Assembly (NCBI GenBank): GCA_023435645.1
Contig: JAEYRK010000001.1
Span: 44,871-108,870 of the forward strand
Direction: 5' to 3'
Length of the DNA stretch: 64,000 nt
DNA from: Bacillota bacterium
GTDB lineage: Bacteria > Bacillota > Clostridia > Lachnospirales > Lachnospiraceae
The notes under the pieces: model-generated
The model's database searches: none
Told to the model about the DNA's origin: nothing
Seen by the model: the letters and a program-made list of their open reading frames with translations, nothing else
Part shown: piece after piece, positions 1 through 8,654 of the stretch
Layout of the letters: each line of letters opens with the position of its first letter
How positions within the stretch are numbered: the stretch's first letter is position 1
Position numbers and translations under genes: made by a program

Positions 1-107
1 CCCTTAGGTAGCACCCACCCCTCATATTTGTTTTTATAATTTTTATACAGTAATAAAATCTTTCCTCTGAATATAACTACACCACCACAGCTCGTTGCTT
101 CTACCAT
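1..107 (-). CDS. Nudix hydrolase, N-terminal part (cut by window edge)
   Basis: Only the first 35 codons are in the window; the gene runs off the left edge. The ATG at 107 is preceded by AGGAGG (115-120) at 7-nt spacing, which fixes the start. The translation has the Nudix N-terminal beta strand pattern: CGGVVIF at residues 7-13, then KILLLYKNYKNKYEGWVLPK, ending where the Gly that opens a Nudix box would follow. Family members hydrolyse nucleoside diphosphates linked to another moiety. The catalytic REXXEE helix is outside the window, so activity and substrate cannot be judged. The gene lies downstream of the PBP gene on the same strand, with about 150 bp between them. Confidence 0.8.
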   Translation of the reverse strand, partial: MVEATSCGGVVIFRGKILLLYKNYKNKYEGWVLPK

Positions 108-202
108 CGCAATTCCTCCTGCTTTTGGTGTGCCGTCTTTACTAACCTAAAGTATACATCAATATGCACAATTTTTCAACTTAATTTTATTAATAATCTA
201 CA

Positions 203-219
203 TATTACCTTAGGTAATA
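203..219. other. Perfect inverted repeat TATTACC-TTA-GGTAATA
   Basis: Seven-bp arms separated by 3 nt lie between the PBP stop and the Nudix start. The stem is AT-rich and no U-run follows, so an operator is more likely than a terminator. Its inner arms (ATTACC-N3-GGTAAT) recur at 45363-45377. Confidence 0.35.
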
Positions 220-259
220 GGTATCAAGTACTCCAAAAGCAGTCTAAGCTAATCGCTTC

Positions 260-1690
260 TCACTTATTAAAATATGCATCAAAGATCTTACTTGCGATAG
301 GAACAGCATAATCACTTCCTGTTCCCACACTTTCCACGATGATACTGACAGCAATCTGAGGGTCCTTGGCCGGAGCAAATCCAATAAACCAGGCATGGGC
401 CGGCTTATCTCCATCCTGATCCGCCGAGCCTGTCTTTCCGGCTGCTTCAACCCCCAATTTTTCTAAGTCCTTCGCCGTTCCGTCAGTAACCGCACTCCTC
501 ATCAGCTCCGTTAGATAATCAGCTTCATGAATTGACATCAGTTTCCCATAGGACCCCGGCTGAAAGCCTTTTACCTTAGCTCCGTCAGCATTTTCGATAT
601 GATCCACCACATAAGGCCTCATCAGAATTCCCCCATTTGCTACCGTGGAGGCAATCATGGCATTATGGAGGGGTGTCACCAGGGTTCTTCCCTGGCCAAT
701 TGCTGTCTGCATCGCTTCCTTTACACCGGAACTCCCCACCTTCAGCTCAAATCGGCTGATGCTGCTCGCCATATTCACCGGTAGTGGCTGATTAAAGAGG
801 AACTCCTCACAAAGCCCCCTGTAGCTATTGATATCCAGTTCCTTCCCAATCGTGGTAAAGGAGGTATTACAGGATTTTGCAAAGGATTTCTTAAGATCTA
901 CCTTCCCATGGGCATGGGAGTTATAGCAATGGACGATCATACCATCCTCTTCCGTACTCCCCTTACAATTGTATTGATAGTCCTTATAATCGTAGTTCTC
1001 CCTGATAAACTCCAGAGCTGTCAATATCTTAAAGGTGGATCCGGGCGGATACAAGCCCTGGGCAGCTCGGTTAAGAAGCGGAGATTCTGCCCCCTCATCT
1101 GCCAGCAGCTCGTCCCACAGCTCATTGATTTTATTGGGATCATAGGAGGGCTTCGATACCATGGCTAGAAGCTTCCCTGTGGAGGGCTCCATCACCACGA
1201 CTGCTCCCCTGCTGTCCCCCAAAGCCTCATAAGCCAGCTGCTGGAGTCCTACATCCAGGGTGGTCACGATATTATCTCCAATGTTCTTTTCTCCGACCAG
1301 ATCATGATATATATTATCAAAGGAATTCACATTGGAGGTAAGTAATCTGATATTCTCACTCTCCTCCAGACCACTGGTGCCCTTCTGAGATCGTCCCACA
1401 ACATGGGCAAACATCTCACCGTAAGGATAGTTCCTAAGCTCCTTTCCGTTCTCATCCAGGATGGTCTCAGCCAGCACGCTGTCATCAGAAGCCAGGATTT
1501 TCCCCCGAATCACCCGATCCGACAGGATCTCCTCTCTCCGGTTATAGGTACTGTTGATAATATCCTTACTTCGAAACAGCAGAAAGAAGGAGAAATACCC
1601 CACCACAAGAACAAATAAGCCAATAAAAATATAAATAACAGAGAATAGGGTCTTTCGTTCCTTCTTTTTTTTATCCTTCTCCTGTGTCAT
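260..1690 (-). CDS. Class B penicillin-binding protein (transpeptidase)
   Basis: A 476-aa membrane-anchored peptidoglycan transpeptidase. A basic N-terminus and one membrane segment (about residues 15-38) are followed by the extracytoplasmic part. All three active-site motifs of the penicilloyl serine transferase fold are visible: STFK at 218-221 (nucleophile Ser218), SCN at 273-275 and KTG at 419-421. It cross-links stem peptides on the outer membrane face. It overlaps the upstream SEDS gene by 20 bp, the usual pairing in which a SEDS polymerase works with a class B PBP. At 476 aa it is shorter than FtsI or PBP2 and resembles the PbpA type of Actinobacteria and Clostridia. Whether it acts in elongation, division or sporulation cannot be told from the sequence. 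Confidence 0.93.
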   Translation of the reverse strand: MTQEKDKKKKERKTLFSVIYIFIGLFVLVVGYFSFFLLFRSKDIINSTYNRREEILSDRVIRGKILASDDSVLAETILDENGKELRNYPYGEMFAHVVGRSQKGTSGLEESENIRLLTSNVNSFDNIYHDLVGEKNIGDNIVTTLDVGLQQLAYEALGDSRGAVVVMEPSTGKLLAMVSKPSYDPNKINELWDELLADEGAESPLLNRAAQGLYPPGSTFKILTALEFIRENYDYKDYQYNCKGSTEEDGMIVHCYNSHAHGKVDLKKSFAKSCNTSFTTIGKELDINSYRGLCEEFLFNQPLPVNMASSISRFELKVGSSGVKEAMQTAIGQGRTLVTPLHNAMIASTVANGGILMRPYVVDHIENADGAKVKGFQPGSYGKLMSIHEADYLTELMRSAVTDGTAKDLEKLGVEAAGKTGSADQDGDKPAHAWFIGFAPAKDPQIAVSIIVESVGTGSDYAVPIASKIFDAYFNK

Positions 1691-3068
1691 TGCTCTCTTT
1701 GCCCTCCCTTTCTGTGCTCTCTATTTCCATCTTCTCCACAACTTCCTTCCTGATTGCATAGCCCTTCAGATATACTCCCTGAATGATCATGAACATCAGT
1801 ATGGTTGCAAAAACAGAGCTGCCCCCGGCACTGATCAAGGGCAGAGTAACCCCGGTGGAAGGGATCATCTTTATGACTCCTCCGACTGATAGGAACACCT
1901 GGAAGCCAAACATAATGGAAAAGCCTGCTGTCACCAGTCGGTAAAACATATCCTCCAGCTTCAGGGATATATTGACCATCAAAATAAAGCAATTCATATA
2001 AACCAGTAGAAGGCAAATGGCAAACAAGCCTCCCAGCTCCTCGGCAATTGCAGCAAACACAAAGTCGCTGTCCACAACTGGGATACTGGTGGGCAGCCCT
2101 CGTTTGATTCCCATGCCAAACCATCCTCCGGTACCGATGGCAAATAGGGACTGGGAAATCTGATAGCCCTCCTTATCAATATAAGTGAAGGGACTACGCC
2201 AAGCCATCACTCTCACTCTGACATGATCAAAGAGCTGATAGGCTACCATGGAAGCCAGGCTTCCCCCTGCCAGACCTGCCAGCAGATAAAAGGGTTTCGC
2301 AGTAGCAATATAGAGCATAAATAGATAGGTGACAAAGAAAATCAATGCACCACCCAGATCCTTCTGGAGGACCAGAATCAAAACAATGGCACCAGCCATC
2401 ACAGTAACCGTAATCACCCTGCGAAAGTCTGTTCCTTTGATAAACATAGAGGCGATGCACAACACGAACAAGAGCTTCACCAGCTCGGAGGGTTGGAAGC
2501 TGATACCGGCGATATTCAACCAGTTGGTAGCACCGTACTTCGTCGTGCCGATCAATAGAACCACAAGCATCATTAGAATTCCGACAACACCGTAAACCCA
2601 GCCGAATTTTCTTAGGTATCCAACCCGTCGTATGATGAGGGGTACAAGAATACAGATTGCTGCTGCGCCCGCTACAAATGCCACCTGCCGGACCGCCTTA
2701 TCGAAGGAGAGTCTGGCGAGAACGATAAAACCGATGGCCAATAGAAGCAGCATATTTCTCAATAGAAGCTTCGAGAGCTTTCGGTAGAAGGCCTGATAAA
2801 ACCCAAGAATTAAAATAAACAGCAGTAGCTCTACACCATATAACACCAGTATCTTATCAGAGAAGCTCTGAATATATAATGCGAAATATCCGGTAAAATG
2901 AATCGCAAAGAGGAACAAGGTGAGCATCCTGTAATCATGCTCCTGCTGCTCCTTACTCCTGCTGCGAAAAGTCCTGTAGCTGTAAAAGACATAGGCGCTC
3001 ATCATCAGAATTAGGAGATATTTGATTAGTTGAATAATCAGATACAAGCAAAGCACCTGCCCTTCCAA
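1671..3068 (-). CDS. SEDS-family peptidoglycan glycosyltransferase (FtsW/RodA/SpoVE-like)
   Basis: A polytopic protein of about 465 aa with roughly ten hydrophobic segments. SEDS landmarks are visible: WLNIAGISFQPSELVKLL, a DLGGALIFF segment, and the C-terminal FVFAAIAEELGG and PLISAGGSS motifs. The family polymerises lipid II into glycan strands in the cytoplasmic membrane. The partner transpeptidase follows with a 20-bp overlap. The start is uncertain: the first in-frame codon is TTG (3068) with no clear ribosome site. GTG at 3056 follows GGAAGG and TTG at 3047 follows AGGTG; the first ATG would fall inside a membrane segment. No FHA-domain gene precedes it, unlike the actinobacterial rodA-pbpA locus. 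Confidence 0.93.
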   Translation of the reverse strand: MEGQVLCLYLIIQLIKYLLILMMSAYVFYSYRTFRSRSKEQQEHDYRMLTLFLFAIHFTGYFALYIQSFSDKILVLYGVELLLFILILGFYQAFYRKLSKLLLRNMLLLLAIGFIVLARLSFDKAVRQVAFVAGAAAICILVPLIIRRVGYLRKFGWVYGVVGILMMLVVLLIGTTKYGATNWLNIAGISFQPSELVKLLFVLCIASMFIKGTDFRRVITVTVMAGAIVLILVLQKDLGGALIFFVTYLFMLYIATAKPFYLLAGLAGGSLASMVAYQLFDHVRVRVMAWRSPFTYIDKEGYQISQSLFAIGTGGWFGMGIKRGLPTSIPVVDSDFVFAAIAEELGGLFAICLLLVYMNCFILMVNISLKLEDMFYRLVTAGFSIMFGFQVFLSVGGVIKMIPSTGVTLPLISAGGSSVFATILMFMIIQGVYLKGYAIRKEVVEKMEIESTEREGKESNDTGEG

Positions 3069-3077
3069 AGCGATCGG

Positions 3078-5639
3078 CTATTCTACCCCACGCTTAAAAT
3101 GTCCTGCTGTTAGGTTTTGTGTTAACAGCTCTGTATTCCTATCATTAAGATACCCCGAAATGAAGGCAGAAATTACATCACCGGTCTCTTTTGCAGTTTC
3201 TATGGTAAAATCAAGTCGTACATTTCTTGGCTTCAGTGCCTTAATTTCCCTTGCATATCGTAGCAAGGACAGGCATTGTCCATTTAAAATGACATGATAG
3301 CAGCCATTACAATTGCTTTGCACATAAAACTTCTTCCCCATACGGTCTATCAAATAATCCTTCCCTTGCTCTCCGACCTTATTTCTCGTACAGCCTCCTG
3401 TACTCTCATGAAGGCATTGAGCAGAGACCATCAGGGGCATATAACCATAGACCATCATATCACAATCAAATATACCAAGGGCTTTTAACTCCTTTGCATT
3501 TAATTCAAGGGGAGCGGTAAAATGGTTTATTCCCATCTCCTGATAGAATTCCTTTGCCTCTTTATTGAAGACATATACATTATGATTTAGGATGATTTCC
3601 TTCGCCCCGTAGCCCTCCCTCTGTAACGACAGAAGCAGGGCAATCTCTTCAAGGTTTTTTACGAGGTATCCCCTGAGCCCTGCGCTATCCCAAAGATTCC
3701 TGAGCCCTTTGGTCAGGCCTTGATAGGTACTCTGCCGGCAAATATGCGGAAGCATCAGATAAAACCCTTTCCCTGTGGCCTCACAGGACTGAGCCATTCT
3801 CTGAATCTCCTCCCTTTCAAAGCCCTCATAATCCCCATAGATAGAGGTAACCTCACGATACCTCAGGGCTTCCCAAAATTGCTCCCTGGTTCTTACAGAT
3901 ATGCAGATGCCGGGGTCAGAATTTACTGAATTCCCGAAAGTGATTTCTTCCGTGTTAGTATTCACCTGTACAGCAGAAGCTATGTTAAGCTCTGCCTGAT
4001 GAAAATCTCTTCCTTCCTCCATCCGGTCAGTTATAGGGTTTGCCTCCGCAGGGGTTACCTTCCGCCTTTGATAGGAAGCATGAATGGCACTCTGCAGCTT
4101 CTCCACTGCTTCCCTACGCAGCTCATTCAGCCAGGCCACCGGAACGAAGATATTCTCATCCGCCTGGACCTTAAGCTCCTGAAGATAGAATAATGTGTCA
4201 CCCAGCTTTTCAATCGGAGCTGTTAGCTTCTCCCTGGTCATAGGCTGCTTTCGTGCCTCCTGGACAAGCTCCTTTGCTACCGTCACAGAGATCTCCTGAT
4301 CACTTAGGGTCAGAGTAAGCTCCTCTCCCAGCCTGGCGGTAAGCCGACCGGTGATTCCTCTTTTTCTATCCTTCGCCAGGTAGGCTTCCGTGATCCGGTT
4401 TAATAGCTCATTGTTCTTCGTTCGGTATACCGCTGCTCCCTTATCAATCGCTCTGAGATCCGCTTTCCCCTTATTCCGTTCTGTAGGTATTCTTCCGACA
4501 TTGGTCGTAAGAGCTTCTCCCTTTCGTCTTCCATCCTTAAGGGTAAATTCATACCCTGCTTCTTCCTCTCCTCCTCTGATCTCCAGAATATCCTGCGCAT
4601 TCACGGACTCCTTCAGGGAAATGGTTACCAGATTGCCCTTGACTAAGGTTACCTCTCCGACATAGACTCCGCTGTGGTTCGGACGGGCCAAAGACATCAT
4701 CTGCTTCCCATGATAATTCCTACCATAGCCCTCTGAGAAGCCTCCTCTGTTGTATAGATCCATCAGCTCCATAAGGTCCCTCTGATAATCAGGACTCTTT
4801 AGATAATCCTGATACCGTTTCGCTCCATACTCCAGATATAGGTCCGTACATTTGCGGTAAATCGCAGCTACACCGGCGGAATACTCCGGCCTTTTCATTC
4901 TGCCCTCAATCTTAAAGGAATCAATTCCCGCTTCCACCAGATCGGGGATTAATCCAATTGTTTGGATATCCTTAGGGCTTAACAGATATTTCTCCTGATC
5001 GGAGGACATCCTATTGTCTCCTGAATAAAATTGATAGGGCATCCTACAGGGCTGTGCACATCTTCCTCTATTTCCGCTTCGTCCTCCGAGGATGCTGCTC
5101 ATCAGGCACTGCCCGGAATAGCAGTAGCATAAAGCTCCATGGACAAAGGTCTCCAGCTCCAGATCAGTGCTTTCTTTGATGGCCTTGATTTCCTGTAAGG
5201 AGAGCTCCCTAGCTGTTACAAGCCGGGTAACTCCCAGATTCTTTAACAGATTTGCACCCTGCCCCATCGTAATCGTAGTCTGGGTACTGGCGTGAATCGG
5301 AAGCTCAGGAAAATTCCTATGAATAAAATGCATGACTCCGGGATCCTGAACTATCACTGCATCCAATCCTTCCAGATAAAAGTGCTCCAGAAAGCGATAT
5401 AGGCGGTCAATCAGCTCCTCCTCCTTAATCAGGGTATTCACTGTAAGGTAGAGCCTCTTATTTCTGATATGGGCTTCCTCTATGGCTCGGAGCAGTGCAT
5501 CCTCATCCAGATTATTGGCATAGGCTCTGGCACCGAAGCTTCCTCCACCAATATAGACCGCATCGCAGCCTGCATTCATCGCAGCCCTCATACTCTCATA
5601 AGAGCCTGCCGGGGCAAGTATCTCTATTCTTCTATTCAT
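3078..5639 (-). CDS. U32 peptidase-family protein (RlhA/YrrO-like) with DUF3656-type C-terminal region
   Basis: An 853-aa cytoplasmic protein. The N-terminal U32 domain starts with EILAPAGS and carries the family cysteine cluster CYCYSGQCLMSS followed by GRCAQPCRMPYQ (about residues 168-205). A long middle region is followed by a C-terminal region with further cysteines (SNCNGCYHVILNGQC). U32 proteins were first named collagenase-like peptidases. Several characterised members instead hydroxylate RNA (RlhA on 23S rRNA, TrhP on tRNA) and probably bind Fe-S through these cysteines. A tRNA or rRNA modification role is therefore the better inference. AAGGAAAGGG precedes the ATG. The SEDS gene follows after a short gap, so the three genes may be cotranscribed. 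Confidence 0.88.
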   Translation of the reverse strand: MNRRIEILAPAGSYESMRAAMNAGCDAVYIGGGSFGARAYANNLDEDALLRAIEEAHIRNKRLYLTVNTLIKEEELIDRLYRFLEHFYLEGLDAVIVQDPGVMHFIHRNFPELPIHASTQTTITMGQGANLLKNLGVTRLVTARELSLQEIKAIKESTDLELETFVHGALCYCYSGQCLMSSILGGRSGNRGRCAQPCRMPYQFYSGDNRMSSDQEKYLLSPKDIQTIGLIPDLVEAGIDSFKIEGRMKRPEYSAGVAAIYRKCTDLYLEYGAKRYQDYLKSPDYQRDLMELMDLYNRGGFSEGYGRNYHGKQMMSLARPNHSGVYVGEVTLVKGNLVTISLKESVNAQDILEIRGGEEEAGYEFTLKDGRRKGEALTTNVGRIPTERNKGKADLRAIDKGAAVYRTKNNELLNRITEAYLAKDRKRGITGRLTARLGEELTLTLSDQEISVTVAKELVQEARKQPMTREKLTAPIEKLGDTLFYLQELKVQADENIFVPVAWLNELRREAVEKLQSAIHASYQRRKVTPAEANPITDRMEEGRDFHQAELNIASAVQVNTNTEEITFGNSVNSDPGICISVRTREQFWEALRYREVTSIYGDYEGFEREEIQRMAQSCEATGKGFYLMLPHICRQSTYQGLTKGLRNLWDSAGLRGYLVKNLEEIALLLSLQREGYGAKEIILNHNVYVFNKEAKEFYQEMGINHFTAPLELNAKELKALGIFDCDMMVYGYMPLMVSAQCLHESTGGCTRNKVGEQGKDYLIDRMGKKFYVQSNCNGCYHVILNGQCLSLLRYAREIKALKPRNVRLDFTIETAKETGDVISAFISGYLNDRNTELLTQNLTAGHFKRGVE

Positions 5640-5793
5640 CCTATTACCCTTTCCTTCTATCAGCTTCTCTACTCATCCTATGCCCTGTCAATCGTCTGCC
5701 TGATATTGCAACCTTCCTGGTTGATGCCCGCCCGGTTGATATCCGTTCGATGATGCCCCTTCGATTGCTCCTCTATCAATTATTTCCCCATTG

Positions 5794-5833
5794 ATAAAAA
5801 AAGGCCGTCCCCGGATGCGCAATACGGCCTATC
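5794..5833 (-). terminator. Rho-independent terminator of zapA
   Basis: Arms AGGCCGT (5802-5808) and ACGGCCT (5824-5830) form a 7-bp stem, followed on the minus strand by a run of seven T. It lies just downstream of zapA and separates it from the U32 gene. A second weaker stem, TATCAAT/ATTGATA (5774-5796), overlaps its tail. Confidence 0.85.
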
Positions 5834-5877
5834 AATACACCGCACTCTTTCCTTCTGGACAGCCTCAATCATCTATA

Positions 5878-6288
5878 CTATCTTCTCTTTTCATCATTCA
5901 GTTCTGTTTCCAAGCGGACGATTTTCTTCTGGGTTTCATTAATTTCCTTCTTCAGATCCTCAATTTCCTTCTGGGCAGAACCAAGCTTCGTCTGGTGAGA
6001 GATTAATTCATGCTTCAAATCAAATATTTCATTACTCTTTGCGTCATTCTCTGCTTCGATTTCTCGTACCTTCTGCAGGGCTTTATGATAATCATCCGCA
6101 ATATTAATTTGGAGCAGTATATTTTTCAAGTCAGAATCCAAAAAGCGATAAGCATCCCTGTTTCGAAATTCATTATGCTTATTATTGATATAGGAAGCGA
6201 TCTTCTGTAGATATTCTTCGCTTTCATATCCACTTAACGTATATCTTTTGTTATTAATGATAACCTCAATATCGTTAAACTTATTCAT
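5878..6288 (-). CDS. zapA: Cell division protein ZapA
   Basis: A 136-aa protein that begins MNKFNDIEVIINNKRYTLSG, the conserved ZapA head, and continues into a long C-terminal coiled coil rich in E, K and Q (about residues 65-136). ZapA binds FtsZ and bundles protofilaments at midcell. An in-frame ATG exists at 6339, but it falls at the expected transcription start of a TATAAT promoter (6347-6352) and has no ribosome site. The ATG at 6288 follows GGGGG at suitable spacing and gives the usual length, so I start there. It is a single-gene unit between its own promoter and terminator. Confidence 0.88.
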   Translation of the reverse strand: MNKFNDIEVIINNKRYTLSGYESEEYLQKIASYINNKHNEFRNRDAYRFLDSDLKNILLQINIADDYHKALQKVREIEAENDAKSNEIFDLKHELISHQTKLGSAQKEIEDLKKEINETQKKIVRLETELNDEKRR

Positions 6289-6346
6289 TCCATTAGCCCC
6301 CCATTTATCATTGGAAATCAGGAAGATGCCTTGCTCCATGATTCAT

Positions 6347-6375
6347 ATTATAACTGATGTCCTACCGATATACAA
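6347..6375 (-). promoter_or_regulatory. Likely sigma-A promoter of zapA
   Basis: The -10 box TATAAT is at 6347-6352, with a weak -35 TTGTAT at 6370-6375 and 17-nt spacing. Transcription would start near 6340, about 50 nt upstream of the chosen zapA start. Confidence 0.5.
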
Positions 6376-6442
6376 GCAGTCATCTTAAAGTCTTTTACCA
6401 ACACCGAACGACTTCTCCCTCTTTTTACTCCTTATAGCTACC

Positions 6443-7438
6443 TTAACCCGGTAGCAATCCGATATGCTTATATGCTAGCTCCGATGCCACCCTGCCTCTC
6501 GGTGTCCTGAGAATTAAGCCGTTCTGAACCAGGTAGGGTTCATAGACCTCCTCAATGGTACCGACATCCTCCCCAATGGTGGTTGCCACAGCTTCTATTC
6601 CTACGGGGCCGCCGTTAAACTTCTCAATCATCGTAACAAGGATCTCCCGATCGATGTGATCCAGGCCCAGCTTGTCCACCTCCAACAGATCCAGGGCAAA
6701 TCTTGCTACCTCCTTTGTAATTCTTCCGTCATATTTTACCTGGGCAAAGTCCCTTACCCTCTTCAGCAAGCGATTTGCCAATCGGGGTGTTCCTCTGGAT
6801 CTTCTCGCCAGCTCCGTAGCACCCTCCTCGTCGATGCCCACCTGAAAAACCTCCGCAGAACGGAGTATGATATGCTTTAATTCCTCGATCGTATAAAATT
6901 CCAAACGGTTTACGACTCCGAAACGGTCCCTTAAGGGCGGTGTCAGCATACCGGCTCTTGTGGTTGCACCAACCAGCGTAAATTTCGGTAGCTCCAGGCG
7001 GATGGATTTCGCGGAAGCTCCCTTCCCTATGACAATATCAATCGCATAATCCTCCATCGCAGGATAAAGAAGCTCCTCCACCTGGCGATTCAATCGGTGA
7101 ATCTCATCTACAAATAAGACATCCCCCTCCTGAAGATTATTCAGTATTGCAGCCATTTCACCAGGCTTTTCTATGGCTGGCCCGGAGGTAATCTTAATAT
7201 TTACTCCCATTTCATTGGCAATAATTCCTGCCAGGGTTGTCTTTCCCAATCCCGGAGGACCGAAGAAAAGCACATGATCCAGGGATTCCTTCCTTTGCTT
7301 CGCTGCTTCTATATAGACCTTTAAATTATCCTTAACCTTAGCCTGACCAATGTAATCATCAAGCAGCTGTGGTCTCAGCGTACCCTCCAGCTTTCTGTCC
7401 TCATCTAAGATTTCCGTTGTTATCATCCGCTTCGCCAT
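6443..7438 (-). CDS. ruvB: Holliday junction branch migration helicase RuvB
   Basis: A AAA+ ATPase of 331 aa with Walker [10 protein letters not shown] (about residue 60), Walker B FVDEIHRL, the sensor-1 segment GATTRAGML and a C-terminal winged helix ending near [12 protein letters not shown]. Hexameric RuvB rings flank a RuvA-bound Holliday junction and pump the DNA arms during recombination and fork repair. ATG 7438 is chosen over ATG 7450 because GGAG sits 6 nt before it, while the upstream codon has no ribosome site. It is the second gene of ruvA-ruvB. No ruvC gene is present in the window. A small hairpin (6437-6455) spans its stop codon but has no U-run. Confidence 0.97.
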   Translation of the reverse strand: MAKRMITTEILDEDRKLEGTLRPQLLDDYIGQAKVKDNLKVYIEAAKQRKESLDHVLFFGPPGLGKTTLAGIIANEMGVNIKITSGPAIEKPGEMAAILNNLQEGDVLFVDEIHRLNRQVEELLYPAMEDYAIDIVIGKGASAKSIRLELPKFTLVGATTRAGMLTPPLRDRFGVVNRLEFYTIEELKHIILRSAEVFQVGIDEEGATELARRSRGTPRLANRLLKRVRDFAQVKYDGRITKEVARFALDLLEVDKLGLDHIDREILVTMIEKFNGGPVGIEAVATTIGEDVGTIEEVYEPYLVQNGLILRTPRGRVASELAYKHIGLLPG

Positions 7439-7475
7439 GCCATTCTCCATTTATCAGTAAACTGTAATTATAGTA

Positions 7476-8081
7476 TTACATTTTCCTTAAGCAGAGCTTC
7501 AAAATCTGCTCTGAGGTCATATCCTCTGTGATGTCCACCTGATTTACAATCCTCATGGCATCCGATCCGGAGTATCCCAGAACAGTCAGGGCCTGGATTG
7601 CTTCCTCCTTCTTACCGAAGATACCGGCTCCCTCCCTCTGTTCGGACTGGTTCATCAGCTTCTGTTCAAAGGCAGTTTCCAGCTTGAATTTATCCTTCAG
7701 CTCCAATATCATTTTGCTCGCTGTCTTGCTTCCTATCCCCGGTGCCTTAGCAATGGTCTTCGCATCCTCTGCCAGAACCGCAAAGCGGATATCGTCCGCG
7801 GAAATAGAGGATAGAATTCCCAGGGCACCCTTTGGACCAATCCCATTGACTGTAATCAGGAGCTTAAACATCTCCAGATCATCCTTGGTTAAGAAGCCAA
7901 ACAGGCTGATGGCATCCTCCCTTACATGGAGGTAAGTATAAAGCTTCACAGCAGTGCCTCTGGAGGGCAGCTCCATGATCGAGGAGGAGGGTAAATAAAC
8001 CTCATAACCAATATTACCCGTCTCAAGAACCACATAATTTTCTTTGATTTCTGCCAGTTCCCCCTTCAGATATCCAATCAT
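7476..8081 (-). CDS. ruvA: Holliday junction branch migration protein RuvA
   Basis: A 201-aa protein with the usual three domains: N-terminal OB fold ([12 protein letters not shown] start), a middle tandem helix-hairpin-helix region ([16 protein letters not shown] and [20 protein letters not shown]) and a flexible linker to a C-terminal UBA-like domain ([18 protein letters not shown]) that contacts RuvB. It tetramerises on four-way junctions. Its length is normal for the family. It is encoded 37 bp upstream of ruvB. A 6-bp hairpin (8098-8114) lies just upstream of its ribosome site. Confidence 0.97.
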   Translation of the reverse strand: MIGYLKGELAEIKENYVVLETGNIGYEVYLPSSSIMELPSRGTAVKLYTYLHVREDAISLFGFLTKDDLEMFKLLITVNGIGPKGALGILSSISADDIRFAVLAEDAKTIAKAPGIGSKTASKMILELKDKFKLETAFEQKLMNQSEQREGAGIFGKKEEAIQALTVLGYSGSDAMRIVNQVDITEDMTSEQILKLCLRKM

Positions 8082-8225
8082 CCTGTCACCTCATTCTTTC
8101 CGGCTTCACCGGAAGCTTCTCATTCTCTTATCTACAACATCTTTCATACCGATTTGTTCCCTGATTCTATCACCTAATAGTATACTTACTCACTCTCTGA
8201 TCCTTCTCTTCACCCTTGTTACCTA

Positions 8226-8477
8226 TTATTCGGGCAGCCTCTCAAAATGTCCCCTTGAGATATTCAGCCTGCCCTCCTTCAGATAATTCAAAACCTCAAA
8301 GGCGGTAATCCCAAGCGCCTCCGATATTTGCAGAGCATTGCTGTTCGGATATTCCTTAAGATAAGCCTCGATATCATCAAAATGGTCATCATCCACCTTC
8401 CTGCAGGTCTCACAGGTATAGGCCTTTAAACGGGACCGAAATACCTTATGGCAGTGCTTACATACATTTGTATACAT
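8226..8477 (-). CDS. Small zinc-ribbon/helix-turn-helix protein (YvyF/TIGR03826-like)
   Basis: An 83-aa protein. The N-terminus has two CxxC pairs (CKHCHKVF and CETC), which predict a zinc ribbon. The rest resembles a winged helix-turn-helix: DIEAYLKEYPNSNALQISEA, then GITAFEVLNYLKEGRL. The architecture matches small flagellar-operon proteins of the YvyF/TIGR03826 type, but no flagellar gene is nearby. Here it precedes ruvA on the same strand with a 144-bp gap. A DNA-binding or regulatory role is inferred only. AAAGGAG precedes the ATG. Confidence 0.75.
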   Translation of the reverse strand: MYTNVCKHCHKVFRSRLKAYTCETCRKVDDDHFDDIEAYLKEYPNSNALQISEALGITAFEVLNYLKEGRLNISRGHFERLPE

Positions 8478-8583
8478 GGCTGGCTGACTCCTTTCTGATT
8501 ACCCATCCCTGCTATCCTTCAATATCCCCTGATTCACTCCTTACAAGTAATACCTGAATCATCACCTAAAACATCCCTTAGGA

Positions 8584-8599
8584 AGCATCACCTGATGCT
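8584..8599. other. Perfect inverted repeat AGCATCA-CC-TGATGCT
   Basis: A 16-bp palindrome with 7-bp arms lies in the gap between the Cls fusion gene and the zinc-ribbon gene. No T-run follows on either strand, so it is not a standard terminator; a protein-binding site is possible. Confidence 0.3.
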
Positions 8600-8654
8600 G
8601 CACCTGAGAAATTCCAATTCTCATCCTCGGGCCCCTCCATAGGACAGGCTATAC

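Noticed and set aside
6437..6455. Terminator at the ruvB stop
   Set aside because: A 6-bp hairpin is present, but no T-run follows on the minus strand.
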